Positions 23,507 to 30,810 of a stretch of DNA of 44,682 bases are shown here, one piece after another. The notes below the pieces were generated by a model. It saw nothing but the letters and a program-made list of their open reading frames with translations. It searched no databases and was not told where the DNA came from. A program made the translations under genes and the position numbers. Every line of letters begins with the position of its first letter. Positions within the stretch are counted from its first letter, which is position 1. The stretch comes from Polyangiaceae bacterium. GTDB taxonomy: Bacteria > Myxococcota_A > Polyangia > Polyangiales > Polyangiaceae. The DNA lies in assembly GCA_025937895.1 (NCBI GenBank), contig JAICQL010000040.1, forward strand, positions 1 to 44,682. Reading direction: 5' to 3'.

Positions 23507-24364
23507 ATGTTTCGCCCAGCGCCCGGTGCCGTCGTGAGCAGCCGCTATCGGCTGCAACGAGCGATCGGCTACGGCGCGATGGGCGAGATCTGGCGGGCCC
23601 ACGATCTCGAGCTCGATGGCCGCTGCGCCCTGAAATTCGTGCTGGGGCATCTTGCCATCGATGCAGGGGTGCGCGCGCGGCTGCAGCGCGAGGCGCTGAC
23701 GGCCGCCCGCCTGCGCTCCCCGCACGTCGTGCGGGTGCTCGGGCTGGGGGAGCAGCAGGGTGCGATGTACCTGGCGATGGAGCTGCTGGAGGGGGAAGCG
23801 CTGTCGGCGCGGCTCGGCCGGGGCGAGCTGCTGAGTCCGGGGCAGACGGTGGCTCTGCTACGCCAGGTGGCCGCCGCGCTGGAGGAAGCGCATGCGGCGG
23901 GCATCGTCCATCGCGATCTCAAGCCGGACAATCTGTGGCTGTGCGCCGGCCCCGAGCTGCTGGTGAAGGTGCTGGATTTCGGCCTGGCGCAGACGCGCCA
24001 GGGCGCAGGCGCGGAGCCCGCGGCCCGCGGAGCGCTGTTGGGCACACCGCACTACATGAGCCCGGAGCAGGCACTGGCGGAGGGCGAGGTGGATCACCGC
24101 GCGGATCTCTGGTCCCTCGCGATCGTCGCGGTGCAGTGCCTGACCGGCAAGCGCCCGTTCGAGGCCCGTGGCGTCGCGCCGCTGCTGCTGGCCCTGGTGG
24201 ATCAGGCGCCACCGGCGCTCGCAGCGCTCGGGCCAGAGCTGCCGGGCGAGCTGGAGGGCTGGTGGCAGCGCGCGCTGCAGCGCGCCCCGGAGCAGCGCTT
24301 TCAGTCCGCGACGGCGCTGGTGGACGCGCTCGAGCGCGGGCTCGGTGCGACAGCGGGCGCCTGA
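23507..24364 (+). CDS. Soluble Ser/Thr protein kinase
   Basis: A compact 285-aa kinase with little outside the catalytic domain and no membrane helix, so it is cytoplasmic. Catalytic motifs are complete: glycine loop GYGAMG at 21-26, Lys43 (ALKFV), HRDLKPDN at 135-142, DFG at 157-159, GTPHYMSPEQ, and DLWSL of helix F. The frame is open far upstream (to 23066), but that part lies antisense to the DUF4010 gene and is not kinase-like. The start is 33 bp from that divergent gene, with TAGCAT as a possible -10. A hairpin with a nearby T-run follows the gene. Confidence 0.92.
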   Translation: MFRPAPGAVVSSRYRLQRAIGYGAMGEIWRAHDLELDGRCALKFVLGHLAIDAGVRARLQREALTAARLRSPHVVRVLGLGEQQGAMYLAMELLEGEALSARLGRGELLSPGQTVALLRQVAAALEEAHAAGIVHRDLKPDNLWLCAGPELLVKVLDFGLAQTRQGAGAEPAARGALLGTPHYMSPEQALAEGEVDHRADLWSLAIVAVQCLTGKRPFEARGVAPLLLALVDQAPPALAALGPELPGELEGWWQRALQRAPEQRFQSATALVDALERGLGATAGA

Positions 24365-24406
24365 ATCTGGACGGCTCGAGCCCCACTGGATATCGTCGCA
24401 GCGTCT

Positions 24407-24439
24407 AGCGCGGCGCCATGCCGCGCTCGTGAGTTTTTT
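24407..24439 (+). terminator. Rho-independent terminator after the soluble kinase
   Basis: An 8-bp stem AGCGCGGC / GCCGCGCT with a 5-nt loop is followed, after a 6-nt gap, by six T (24434-24439). It ends the kinase transcript before the lipoprotein gene starting at 24455. The gap before the T-run makes it slightly non-canonical. Confidence 0.6.
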
Positions 24440-24454
24440 CGACAGGGGGTTCAG

Positions 24455-26746
24455 GTGAGCCAGAGTGCATCACGGCGCGGCGCTGCACGCGCGGAGGTCA
24501 TCGGTGTCGTAACGCTCGCTGCCGCGGTCACGGCCGTGGCCACGCTGTCACTCGCAGGCTGCCAGCGAACGCAGGGCGCACCTGCCGCGACCCAGCCACC
24601 AGCGCCGCCCGAGACGCCCGGGCCACGGCAGCCGGGCGGGAGCGGCGCCCCCGCTGCCGAGCGGCGCTACTCGCCGTTCGGCAGCTACGCTGCGCTACCT
24701 TCGTGGTCGGGCTGGTGTGGCTTGCACGCGGACGTGGCCGCGTGCGCAGAGCCACTGCAGCGGGCCGTCGCTCAGCAGAGCGCGCGGAGCCGCCCGACCG
24801 TGCGCCAGCATGCCTTCTTGCTGTGGTCCTCTATCTGGGCGCCCATCGCTCCCGAACACGCCAGGCCCGCGCAGGGCCGCAATGAGGCCAGGGAACAGCG
24901 CACCAGCCTGTATGGCACTACGGGCTGCTGGTCGAAGTTTGCCGATGGCAGCGCGGCCTGCAGCGGGATCTACCCAATCTGGATGACGTGGCCGAACACC
25001 GGCAACCCCTACGCGCTCCCGGGCACGGCGCAAGCGCTGCCTGGCGCCGCCGCCAGCAGCAGCGGCACGGCTCCCGCCGCTCCGGCGCCCGGCGTCCAGG
25101 TGGGCCAGACGCTGCGTACCAAGCGGCGGGCGCACAGCGTGCCACCGGTCCAGGGTGCTCCAGACCCGACCCGCAAACAGACGGTCAACCCCGACGCGCC
25201 CACCTACGCCTTGCCGCCGCTCGCCCTGAGCAAGCAGTGCGGTATCACGCCACAGCAAGCGAGCAAGCTGCTCGCCGAGCAGAAGTACACGGAGCTCGCC
25301 GGCGCCTGCGAGCAGGCCGGCGCGCCCGGGGTGTTCTGCCCGCCGGCAGCGGGGCAGCCTCCCGCCCTGTGCGATGGCAGCGCGTTCGTGAACCAGGGCG
25401 ATGTGATGATCGCCACCGAGTCACTCTCCGCGGAAGGCTACGAGGAGATCCAGCAGAACGCGCTCTACGATCAGAGCATGCTGGCCAAGCTGTACCAGTC
25501 CCAGCAGAACACCATTCCCCAGCTGCTCAGCGGCAGGTTCATCTCCACCAAGCACATGTTCTGGCCGGTGAAGGGCTGCAAGCCCGGCGTGCAGGCGGGG
25601 CAACCCGGCTGTCGCGTGCGCTACGGCGCGCTGCCACCCTGGGTGCCCAAGGATTTCCGGGGCATCAGCTACGCCAGCAACGCGGACTACCTGGGCTACG
25701 AGCGCTGGAAGAGCGTGGTGGCCATCGACACCTGCGAGGCTGCGCCGGGCGCGGAGTGCGCGAAGGGTAGCGAGGCCAGCTTGCGGCTCGCACACGTGAA
25801 GGGTGCGCGGCCGATCACCACCAAGAACCCGAAGGTCTATCCGGCGCGCGCCTTTCTGCACGTGCAGGTCTCTCAGGAGGTCTTGCAGAGCTACTTCACC
25901 GCGACCGATCGCGCGTTGCTCGATCAGGCGGCCATCTGGGCCTACGGTGACGAGTCGAACGGCTTCGAGGCGGGCGACTTCCTCGTGGTCGCGGCCATGC
26001 ACGTGAACACGAAAGAGCTGCCCACCTGGGCCTTGCAGAGCGTGTGGTGGAGCCCGATGAGCGACAGCCTCGCGGAGTGTCCGCTCGACGAGTACGATCA
26101 CTGCTTCGGACAGGCTGGAGGATACGCGGCCACGGCTCCGCCCGCTGCCGGGTCCGCCGGTGCGGCCGGCGCTGCTGCCAGCGCGGAGCCCAACCCGTAT
26201 TCAGGCTTGACCCAGGCGCAGATCACCAGCATCGACGCGCACGTCGGCAGCACCTGGCGGGCGCAGTACCTGCTCACCGACTCGTACGGCATCAACTACG
26301 AGCTGAACGGCACCCCCGCCCAGGTCAGCAGCTACTTCAAGGGCAAGCCCCCGGCCTGGGCCAGCGTGGGGCCAACGGGGCAACCCCTGCCAGTCCTGCC
26401 CGTATCCGCCAACGTCTACATCGAGCCCGTGATCCATCCGCTCGGCACGGAGTGCCAGAACTGTCATCGCCGCGCCGGCTATCCCGGCAAGGCGTGTGCA
26501 AAGGGTGAGTATCCAGGCGGTTGTGGCCGCGCCGGCTACCAGACGGCGCAGTGCCCGGATCTACTGGGAGACTACGGCGTGCCGGCACGCGATGCGTGCA
26601 TGACAACACCCTGGGCGTGGCACGGCCCGAACGGCAACGACTGCAAGCAGACGGACGGGACGCTCTGCAACGGCAAGGAAGCGCTGCCCGTGCTGAACAC
26701 GGACTGGGTCTGGATCATCGCGGACGGCCACGTGCAGAAGCGCTGA
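24455..26746 (+). CDS. Large Cys-rich lipoprotein with one CxxCH haem-binding motif
   Basis: GTG 24455 follows AGGGGG. The 763-aa product carries a lipoprotein signal (VATLSLAGC, Cys36) and a Pro/Ala-rich spacer to about residue 70. It then has a long domain I do not recognise, rich in Trp, Tyr and Cys (WSKFADGSAACSGIYPIW, TKHMFWPVKGC), and a C-terminal region with CQNCH at 667-671, the signature for covalent c-type haem, among further Cys (PGKAC, GGCGRAGY, AQCPDLL). A single haem and a long partner domain suggest a membrane-tethered redox protein outside the cytoplasm. A distal Met or His ligand cannot be assigned. No operon partner; the next gene is on the other strand. Confidence 0.78.
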   Translation: MSQSASRRGAARAEVIGVVTLAAAVTAVATLSLAGCQRTQGAPAATQPPAPPETPGPRQPGGSGAPAAERRYSPFGSYAALPSWSGWCGLHADVAACAEPLQRAVAQQSARSRPTVRQHAFLLWSSIWAPIAPEHARPAQGRNEAREQRTSLYGTTGCWSKFADGSAACSGIYPIWMTWPNTGNPYALPGTAQALPGAAASSSGTAPAAPAPGVQVGQTLRTKRRAHSVPPVQGAPDPTRKQTVNPDAPTYALPPLALSKQCGITPQQASKLLAEQKYTELAGACEQAGAPGVFCPPAAGQPPALCDGSAFVNQGDVMIATESLSAEGYEEIQQNALYDQSMLAKLYQSQQNTIPQLLSGRFISTKHMFWPVKGCKPGVQAGQPGCRVRYGALPPWVPKDFRGISYASNADYLGYERWKSVVAIDTCEAAPGAECAKGSEASLRLAHVKGARPITTKNPKVYPARAFLHVQVSQEVLQSYFTATDRALLDQAAIWAYGDESNGFEAGDFLVVAAMHVNTKELPTWALQSVWWSPMSDSLAECPLDEYDHCFGQAGGYAATAPPAAGSAGAAGAAASAEPNPYSGLTQAQITSIDAHVGSTWRAQYLLTDSYGINYELNGTPAQVSSYFKGKPPAWASVGPTGQPLPVLPVSANVYIEPVIHPLGTECQNCHRRAGYPGKACAKGEYPGGCGRAGYQTAQCPDLLGDYGVPARDACMTTPWAWHGPNGNDCKQTDGTLCNGKEALPVLNTDWVWIIADGHVQKR

Positions 26747-26816
26747 AGGCGCCGCACCGCCCGCTGCGCGCAGCTCCTTCCGGGCGGCGCGCGGCTCACG
26801 GCCAGCAGCGGCGCGC

Positions 26817-26880
26817 AGCTCAGTTCAAATCGAGCTCAGTTCAAGTCGAGCTCAGTTCAAGTCGAGCTCAGTTCAAGTCG
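26817..26880. repeat. 16-bp tandem repeat, four copies, across the DUF2237 stop codon
   Basis: Unit AGCTCAGTTCAAGTCG at 26817, 26833, 26849 and 26865; only the first copy differs, by one G-to-A. The gene-proximal copy carries the TGA stop of the minus-strand DUF2237 gene, so the last codons plus stop appear to have been duplicated into the 3' untranslated region. Each junction contains the palindrome GAGCTC. Confidence 0.95.
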
Positions 26881-27296
26881 AGACTATGGCGCCGCAGTTG
26901 GTCGAAGCTGACGTGCTCGAGCGCTCGCTCGTGCGTGCAGGCCAGATACACCGGTGGCGCGCAGCCAGCCTCCAGCGCTTCTTTCCAGCGGTCCGCGCAC
27001 AGGCACCAGCGATCGCCCGGCTGCAGCCCCGGAAAGCCAAACTGCGGCATCGGGGTGCTCAGGTCATTACCCCGTGCGCGGCTGAACGCGAGGAACTCGG
27101 CCGTCATCTTCGCGCACACCACGTGCGCCCCGCGATCCTCCGCGCTCGTGTTACAGCAGCCGTCGCGGAAGAAGCCGGTGCGCGGCCGGTCACTGCACGT
27201 CTCGAGGGGGCGGCCGAGCACGCTCAGGCCCACGACGTCATTGCCGGGCGATGCCGCGGCCGGGGGATCATCCGAGGGTGGTCTGCGCGAGCTCAT
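26868..27296 (-). CDS. DUF2237 family protein
   Basis: ATG 27296 gives a 142-aa protein; ATG 27344 is also in frame. The family signature is intact: VLGRPLETCSDRPRTGFFRDGCC, then VCAKMTAEFLAFSRARGNDLSTP, PQFGFPGLQPGDRWCLCADRWKEA and a final CTHERALEHV region. Five conserved Cys and several acidic residues could bind metal, but no activity is established for the family that I know of. The protein is small, soluble and probably cytoplasmic. The stop codon lies inside a 16-bp tandem repeat. Upstream there is a spaced inverted repeat at 27326-27351. Confidence 0.9.
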   Translation of the reverse strand: MSSRRPPSDDPPAAASPGNDVVGLSVLGRPLETCSDRPRTGFFRDGCCNTSAEDRGAHVVCAKMTAEFLAFSRARGNDLSTPMPQFGFPGLQPGDRWCLCADRWKEALEAGCAPPVYLACTHERALEHVSFDQLRRHSLDLN

Positions 27297-27596
27297 CTCG
27301 CCATTTCGGACGAGCTCGCGCCGCTTTGCAACCTTTCGCACCATGTTGCAATGACTCTAAAATCACAGTCAGGATAGACCCTGACGGGCACGCAGCCGCG
27401 GCAACGGTCGCCGCCCCGTCACATAGGGTTCAGCTCGTGCTGCGCGAGCAGCGGTGGAAGCTTTGCCCGGCACTTTGGCACCGGGGGGCGCTCGTCGCGG
27501 TAGAGCGCGCGCGCTGAAGCTGGTAGAGGTCCAGGTGGATCAGGGCGCGGACGTGACGAGGTCCTCGTTGCGTGGCCAGTCCGCGGAAAGGAACAC
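27297..27596. other. Gene-free divergent region with two inverted repeats
   Basis: These 300 bp separate the DUF2237 gene from the divergent kinase gene. They contain an inverted repeat TTGCAAC (27326-27332) / GTTGCAA (27345-27351) with 12 bp between arms, 30 bp before the DUF2237 start, and a smaller one GTCAGG / CCTGAC at 27368-27385. Both are in the position of operators for DUF2237. No -35/-10 pair is convincing and no gene is supported here. Confidence 0.5.
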
Positions 27597-29117
27597 TTGC
27601 CGGGGCAGCATCCAGAGGAAGAGGTCGCGAGCGCTCCGGCCGAGGGTGAGCTAGCCCGCGGCCGCGCGCTGGAAGACGGATCTATCTTCGCCAGCTACGT
27701 GCTCACCGGCCTGCTCGGCAGCGGCGGGCTGAGCCGCGTGTACCGTGCACGGCACCTGACCCTCGGGCACGAGGTGGCGCTGAAGCTCTATGAGCCCGCT
27801 GCTGCGCCGGGTCCGTCCGGGCTCGCGCGCTTCTTGCGCGAGGCGCGCCTGGCGGCCAGCGTGCGTCACCCGCACGTGGTCCAGACCCAGGACGCGGGGG
27901 TGCATGACGGCTTGCCCTTCGTGGTGCTGGAGCTGCTGGAGGGGCGGGATCTGGAGGCGCGGCTGCGCGCCGAGCGCACCATCGAGGAGCTCGAGCTGAT
28001 CGAGCTGACGATTCCGATTGTGGCGGCGCTGATGGCGTTGCACGCGCAGGGGCTCATCCACGGCGATCTCGGCCCGGGCAACATCTTCCTGGCGAGCACT
28101 CCCCAGCGAGCGGACGTGCCCAAGCTGCTCGACATCGGTATCACCAAGCCGCATCGCTGGTTGCGCCTGAGCGCCGCGGCTCGGCAGCGGCTGATGGGCT
28201 CGCCCCTGTACATGGCACCCGAAGCCATGCTCGGTCACGAGCTCACGCAAGCTTCGGACCAATATTCGCTCGGCCTCATCCTGTATGAGTGCGTCACCGG
28301 AGTGAACCCGTTCATCGCCAGCAGCCTGAAAGAGAGCGTGCGCCTGATCATCGCGGGCCAGCGCCTGGCCGTGCTGGAGCAGAGCGTCGCGCCCTCGCCG
28401 GGGCTGGCCACCATCATCGAGCGCGCGCTGAGCGTGGACCCGGCGGAGCGCTTTCCCGATCTCGCCTCGCTCGGTCGGGCACTGCTGCGCCTGGCAGACC
28501 AGCGGACGCGCGCGGCGTGGGAGTTCAGCTTCCAGCCAGAGCCGCGCGCGCCGGCTTCTTTCACCATGACCACGCGCCGCTTGCCCCCAGCCCGGCAAAC
28601 CACGCACTCGCGCTGGGGCGCAGCCGGGGTCGCCCTGGCGGTGCTGGGCTGGGTCACGGCGGCGATCGTCGGCCTCGCCACCACCCGTCCAGATCCCGAG
28701 CAGGCGTACGTCCTGCTCGGGCCAGCCCCCGGGGCCAACACCTGGGCGCGCGAGCCCCGCGGCGGGCCAACGGGGTCAGCAGCGCAAGCGCCCTGTCGAG
28801 ATGTTGCCGCAGCAGACGGCATGGAGAGCGAGTTGGCTGCGGTCGATGGCAGCGAAGCGAGTGCCGTCACCTCGGCGGGAGACGGCATCCAAACCATGGT
28901 GAGCCAGCTCCTGCCAGCGGCTGGGGCAGGGCAGGGCGGCAGCGCCGGGCTGCCGCTCACCGGGCTGGAGCTGCCCATCGAGGCTGCGGCCGTGGACGCC
29001 GTCGAGGGCGGGCCAGCGCTCGAGCCGTCACCGGCCCTGTCCGGTGGGGGTGGCTCGCCCAGCGCTGGCATTGCGCTGCCAGCGCGCGGCACGAACAATG
29101 CGCCCATCTTCGACTGA
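27597..29117 (+). CDS. Degenerate membrane Ser/Thr kinase (probable pseudokinase or atypical kinase)
   Basis: TTG 27597 has AAAGGA 5 nt upstream. The 506-aa protein has a kinase-fold domain at about 34-300. Lys63 (VALKLY) and the SPLYMAPEA and DQYSLG motifs are kept, but the glycine loop is GSGGLS (third Gly lost), the catalytic loop is HGDLGPGN at 155-162 instead of HRDLKPxN (Arg and Lys replaced by Gly), and DFG is DIG at 179-181. Both Asp remain, so residual activity is possible. A membrane helix at 340-361 leads to a Gly/Ala-rich outer part without a recognisable domain. It may bind nucleotide and signal allosterically. The 67-bp gap to the next gene is convergent. Confidence 0.85.
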   Translation: MPGQHPEEEVASAPAEGELARGRALEDGSIFASYVLTGLLGSGGLSRVYRARHLTLGHEVALKLYEPAAAPGPSGLARFLREARLAASVRHPHVVQTQDAGVHDGLPFVVLELLEGRDLEARLRAERTIEELELIELTIPIVAALMALHAQGLIHGDLGPGNIFLASTPQRADVPKLLDIGITKPHRWLRLSAAARQRLMGSPLYMAPEAMLGHELTQASDQYSLGLILYECVTGVNPFIASSLKESVRLIIAGQRLAVLEQSVAPSPGLATIIERALSVDPAERFPDLASLGRALLRLADQRTRAAWEFSFQPEPRAPASFTMTTRRLPPARQTTHSRWGAAGVALAVLGWVTAAIVGLATTRPDPEQAYVLLGPAPGANTWAREPRGGPTGSAAQAPCRDVAAADGMESELAAVDGSEASAVTSAGDGIQTMVSQLLPAAGAGQGGSAGLPLTGLELPIEAAAVDAVEGGPALEPSPALSGGGGSPSAGIALPARGTNNAPIFD

Positions 29118-29186
29118 GCGCCGCCGGCGGCTCCCCACTCGCACCTCGAGCCCGCTGGCGCCCGCGCCCCCGCCGCGCCAGTGGCG

Positions 29187-29936
29187 CTATGTCTGTCCGC
29201 CTGCCACGCGCAGGCTCTCGCCGGTGATCCAGTGCGCTTCGTCGCTGGCCAGGAACACCGCCACGGGTGCGATGTCCTGGGGCTGCCCCACCCTCCCGAG
29301 CGGCGTGCTGGCGACGAACTGCTTCTCCAGCTCGGTGCCAAAGACGCCCACCGCACGCGAGCCCTCCGTCTCGGTGAAGCCCGGGCTGAGCGAGTTCACG
29401 CGGATCTTGCGCGGGCCCAGCTCGCGGGCGAGCACGCGCGTGACCGAGTCGAGCGCCGCCTTGGTGGCCGCGTACACCAGCTGACCCGGGCCGGGATTGG
29501 TGGCCACCACCGAGCTGACATTGATCACGCTGCCGCCTGCCGCACCGAAGTGCCGCGCCGCCGCCTGCGTCACCAGGATCGCGCCCAGCACGTTGGTGTC
29601 GAACTCGCGGTGAAACTCCTGCGGCGTCACAGACTCCAGCGCGTCGAAGCGGAAAATGCCGGCATTGTTCACGACGATGTCGGGCGCGCCAAACTCGCCC
29701 AGCGCGCGCGCGAACAGCCGCTCGACGTCGTCCGGCCGCGCCACGTCGGCCTGCACGGCGATCGCACGTCCGTCGCGCTTCAGGATCTCCTGCACGACCC
29801 GCTCGGCCCCCGCGGCATCCGAGGCGTAGTTCACGATCACCGCCGCGCCAGCGGCGCCCAGTGCCTGCGCAATGCCCGCGCCAATGCCCTTCGATGCCCC
29901 CGTCACCACCGCCACCTTGCCCTTCAGCTTGCTCAT
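29187..29936 (-). CDS. Short-chain dehydrogenase/reductase (FabG-like)
   Basis: ATG 29936 follows TTGGAG with a 6-nt spacer. The 249-aa protein has the classical SDR set: nucleotide motif TGASKGIG at 12-19, NNAG in VVNNAGIFRF, catalytic Ser in NVSSVV and YAATK with catalytic Tyr and Lys, then PGFTETE. It reduces a carbonyl or oxidises an alcohol with NAD(P); the substrate is not predictable. Three palindromes crowd its promoter, two of them resembling TetR-family boxes, which suggests induction by a small reactive or aromatic compound. No TetR gene lies in the window. Confidence 0.92.
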   Translation of the reverse strand: MSKLKGKVAVVTGASKGIGAGIAQALGAAGAAVIVNYASDAAGAERVVQEILKRDGRAIAVQADVARPDDVERLFARALGEFGAPDIVVNNAGIFRFDALESVTPQEFHREFDTNVLGAILVTQAAARHFGAAGGSVINVSSVVATNPGPGQLVYAATKAALDSVTRVLARELGPRKIRVNSLSPGFTETEGSRAVGVFGTELEKQFVASTPLGRVGQPQDIAPVAVFLASDEAHWITGESLRVAGGQT

Positions 29937-29956
29937 GTCCGCTCCAATTCGATACA

Positions 29957-29976
29957 TAGACAATTGTCTAACTATA
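29957..29976 (-). promoter_or_regulatory. SDR promoter -10 with overlapping palindromic operator 1
   Basis: TAGACAATTGTCTA (29957-29970) is a perfect 14-bp palindrome. On the minus strand it begins immediately after TATAGT (29976-29971), a good -10 box, so it would cover the transcription start. This is the geometry of a repressor site. The sequence resembles TAGAC-N4-GTCTA boxes bound by TetR-family regulators such as NemR. Confidence 0.65.
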
Positions 29977-29983
29977 AATGATT

Positions 29984-29999
29984 GAAAACGGGCGTTTTC
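29984..29999. promoter_or_regulatory. Middle palindrome in the SDR promoter
   Basis: GAAAACG-GG-CGTTTTC is a perfect inverted repeat with 7-bp arms. It lies where the -35 box would be for the TATAGT -10, between the two TTAGAC-type sites, and differs from them in sequence. It could bind a second regulator. Confidence 0.45.
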
Positions 30000-30028
30000 C
30001 GGCGCAACCACACGCCGCCGCCCGTCAG

Positions 30029-30044
30029 TTAGACCAACATCTAA
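30029..30044. promoter_or_regulatory. Operator 2 of the SDR promoter
   Basis: TTAGACCAACATCTAA has arms TTAGA / TCTAA and matches operator 1 read on the opposite strand (TTAGACAATTGTCTA). The two centres are 73 bp apart, close to seven helical turns, so one protein could bridge both sites by looping the promoter. Confidence 0.55.
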
Positions 30045-30100
30045 GTATCGCCCACCACCCCGTCAAGGGGACCGTCACGACGTGCCCGTGACCGTGCCCT

Positions 30101-30126
30101 AAAAAAACCTCGGCGGCCCCACCAAG
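30101..30126 (-). terminator. Intrinsic terminator after the sigma-factor fragment
   Basis: On the minus strand CUUGGUGG pairs with CCGCCGAG through Watson-Crick and G-U pairs, and is followed after one base by seven U (plus-strand A-run 30101-30107). This is the clearest intrinsic terminator in the window, 46 bp past the gene end. A second hairpin (AGGCTTCC-AACC-GGAAGCCT, 30154-30173) overlaps the stop codon itself. Confidence 0.75.
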
Positions 30127-30171
30127 CCCCAAACAAGACAAGACCGGCAAAGAAGGCTTCCAACCGGAAGC

Positions 30172-30630
30172 CTACACCACGGTAATCCGCCGAACATCCG
30201 CGGCTGGCACCGGCGGCGTCATGGCGCTCGCTCGATCCGCCAGCTTCTGGGCCAGCGCCACCCGGCGCACAAACAGCCGCAGCCAGTCCGCCAGCGGCCG
30301 CTTGCCGTCGTAGCTGGCGATCTGCGGCGCGTTGCCCCCGAGCAACTGCTGGCGCACCGACTGCAGCACCCAGTCCACGAACTCCTCGTCAGAGTTCTCA
30401 CGCGCGGCCACCCCACGCAGCGGGCTCAGATACGCCTCTTCCAGCGCCCTGCACGCCTCCGCGTCCTGCCGCGCGCAAGCGCAGCACAGAAACAAGCTGG
30501 CCGCGGTGAGCGGGGGCTCCGCCGCCCAGCCGAGCGTATCCAGATGGGCGCTCCAGACCTCGAAGCCGAGCGACACCCCCGGCCACTTTGCTCGTGCCTG
30601 CTCGAAGGCCAGCTGCCGCGCGCTGCTCAT
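30172..30630 (-). CDS. Partial sigma-70-like protein resembling Myxococcales Sig-70 family 1, lacking region 4
   Basis: The 152-aa product resembles the N-terminal half of the Myxococcales-specific sigma-70 family (TIGR03001-like, from memory): an N-terminal helix with FEVWSAHLDTLG, LFLCCACARQDAEACRALEEAYL, DEEFVDWVLQSVRQQLL and IASYDGKRPLADWLRLFVRRVALA, which corresponds to region 2. Family members run to about 270-300 aa and carry a region 4 HTH that binds the -35 box. Here the protein ends shortly after region 2, followed by an intrinsic terminator, and the downstream DNA encodes no region 4 remnant that I can see. It may be a decayed gene or a regulator that binds RNA polymerase or an anti-sigma factor. 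No ribosome-binding site is obvious. Confidence 0.65.
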   Translation of the reverse strand: MSSARQLAFEQARAKWPGVSLGFEVWSAHLDTLGWAAEPPLTAASLFLCCACARQDAEACRALEEAYLSPLRGVAARENSDEEFVDWVLQSVRQQLLGGNAPQIASYDGKRPLADWLRLFVRRVALAQKLADRASAMTPPVPAADVRRITVV

Positions 30631-30774
30631 GGTGCGGCGATGTTAGCTGACCCATAAGCGCTTGGCGACCATGGCGTAAAGGTCGCCCGGGGCAATGCCA
30701 CGCCCATGCAGGCACCACCGGACTCCGTCGCACCTCGCCACGGGGGCTCGAGCCCTCAGCGGGCAAGGCCTCGC

Positions 30775-30810
30775 AAGGCAGCCCTCACGAGGCAGCCCTC
30801 ACAAGGCAGC
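30775..30810. repeat. 14-bp tandem repeat across the ArsR stop codon
   Basis: Unit (A/G)AGGCAGCCCTCAC at 30775-30788 and 30789-30802, plus a partial third copy (AAGGCAGC) at 30803-30810 that lies in the coding end. The second copy contains the TGA stop of the minus-strand ArsR gene. As with the DUF2237 gene, the final codons and stop appear duplicated downstream. Nothing else is seen in the gap up to 30630. Confidence 0.85.

Noticed and set aside
26817..26880. CRISPR-like array
   Set aside because: Four 16-bp units are directly adjacent without spacers and no cas gene is near; it is a simple tandem repeat.
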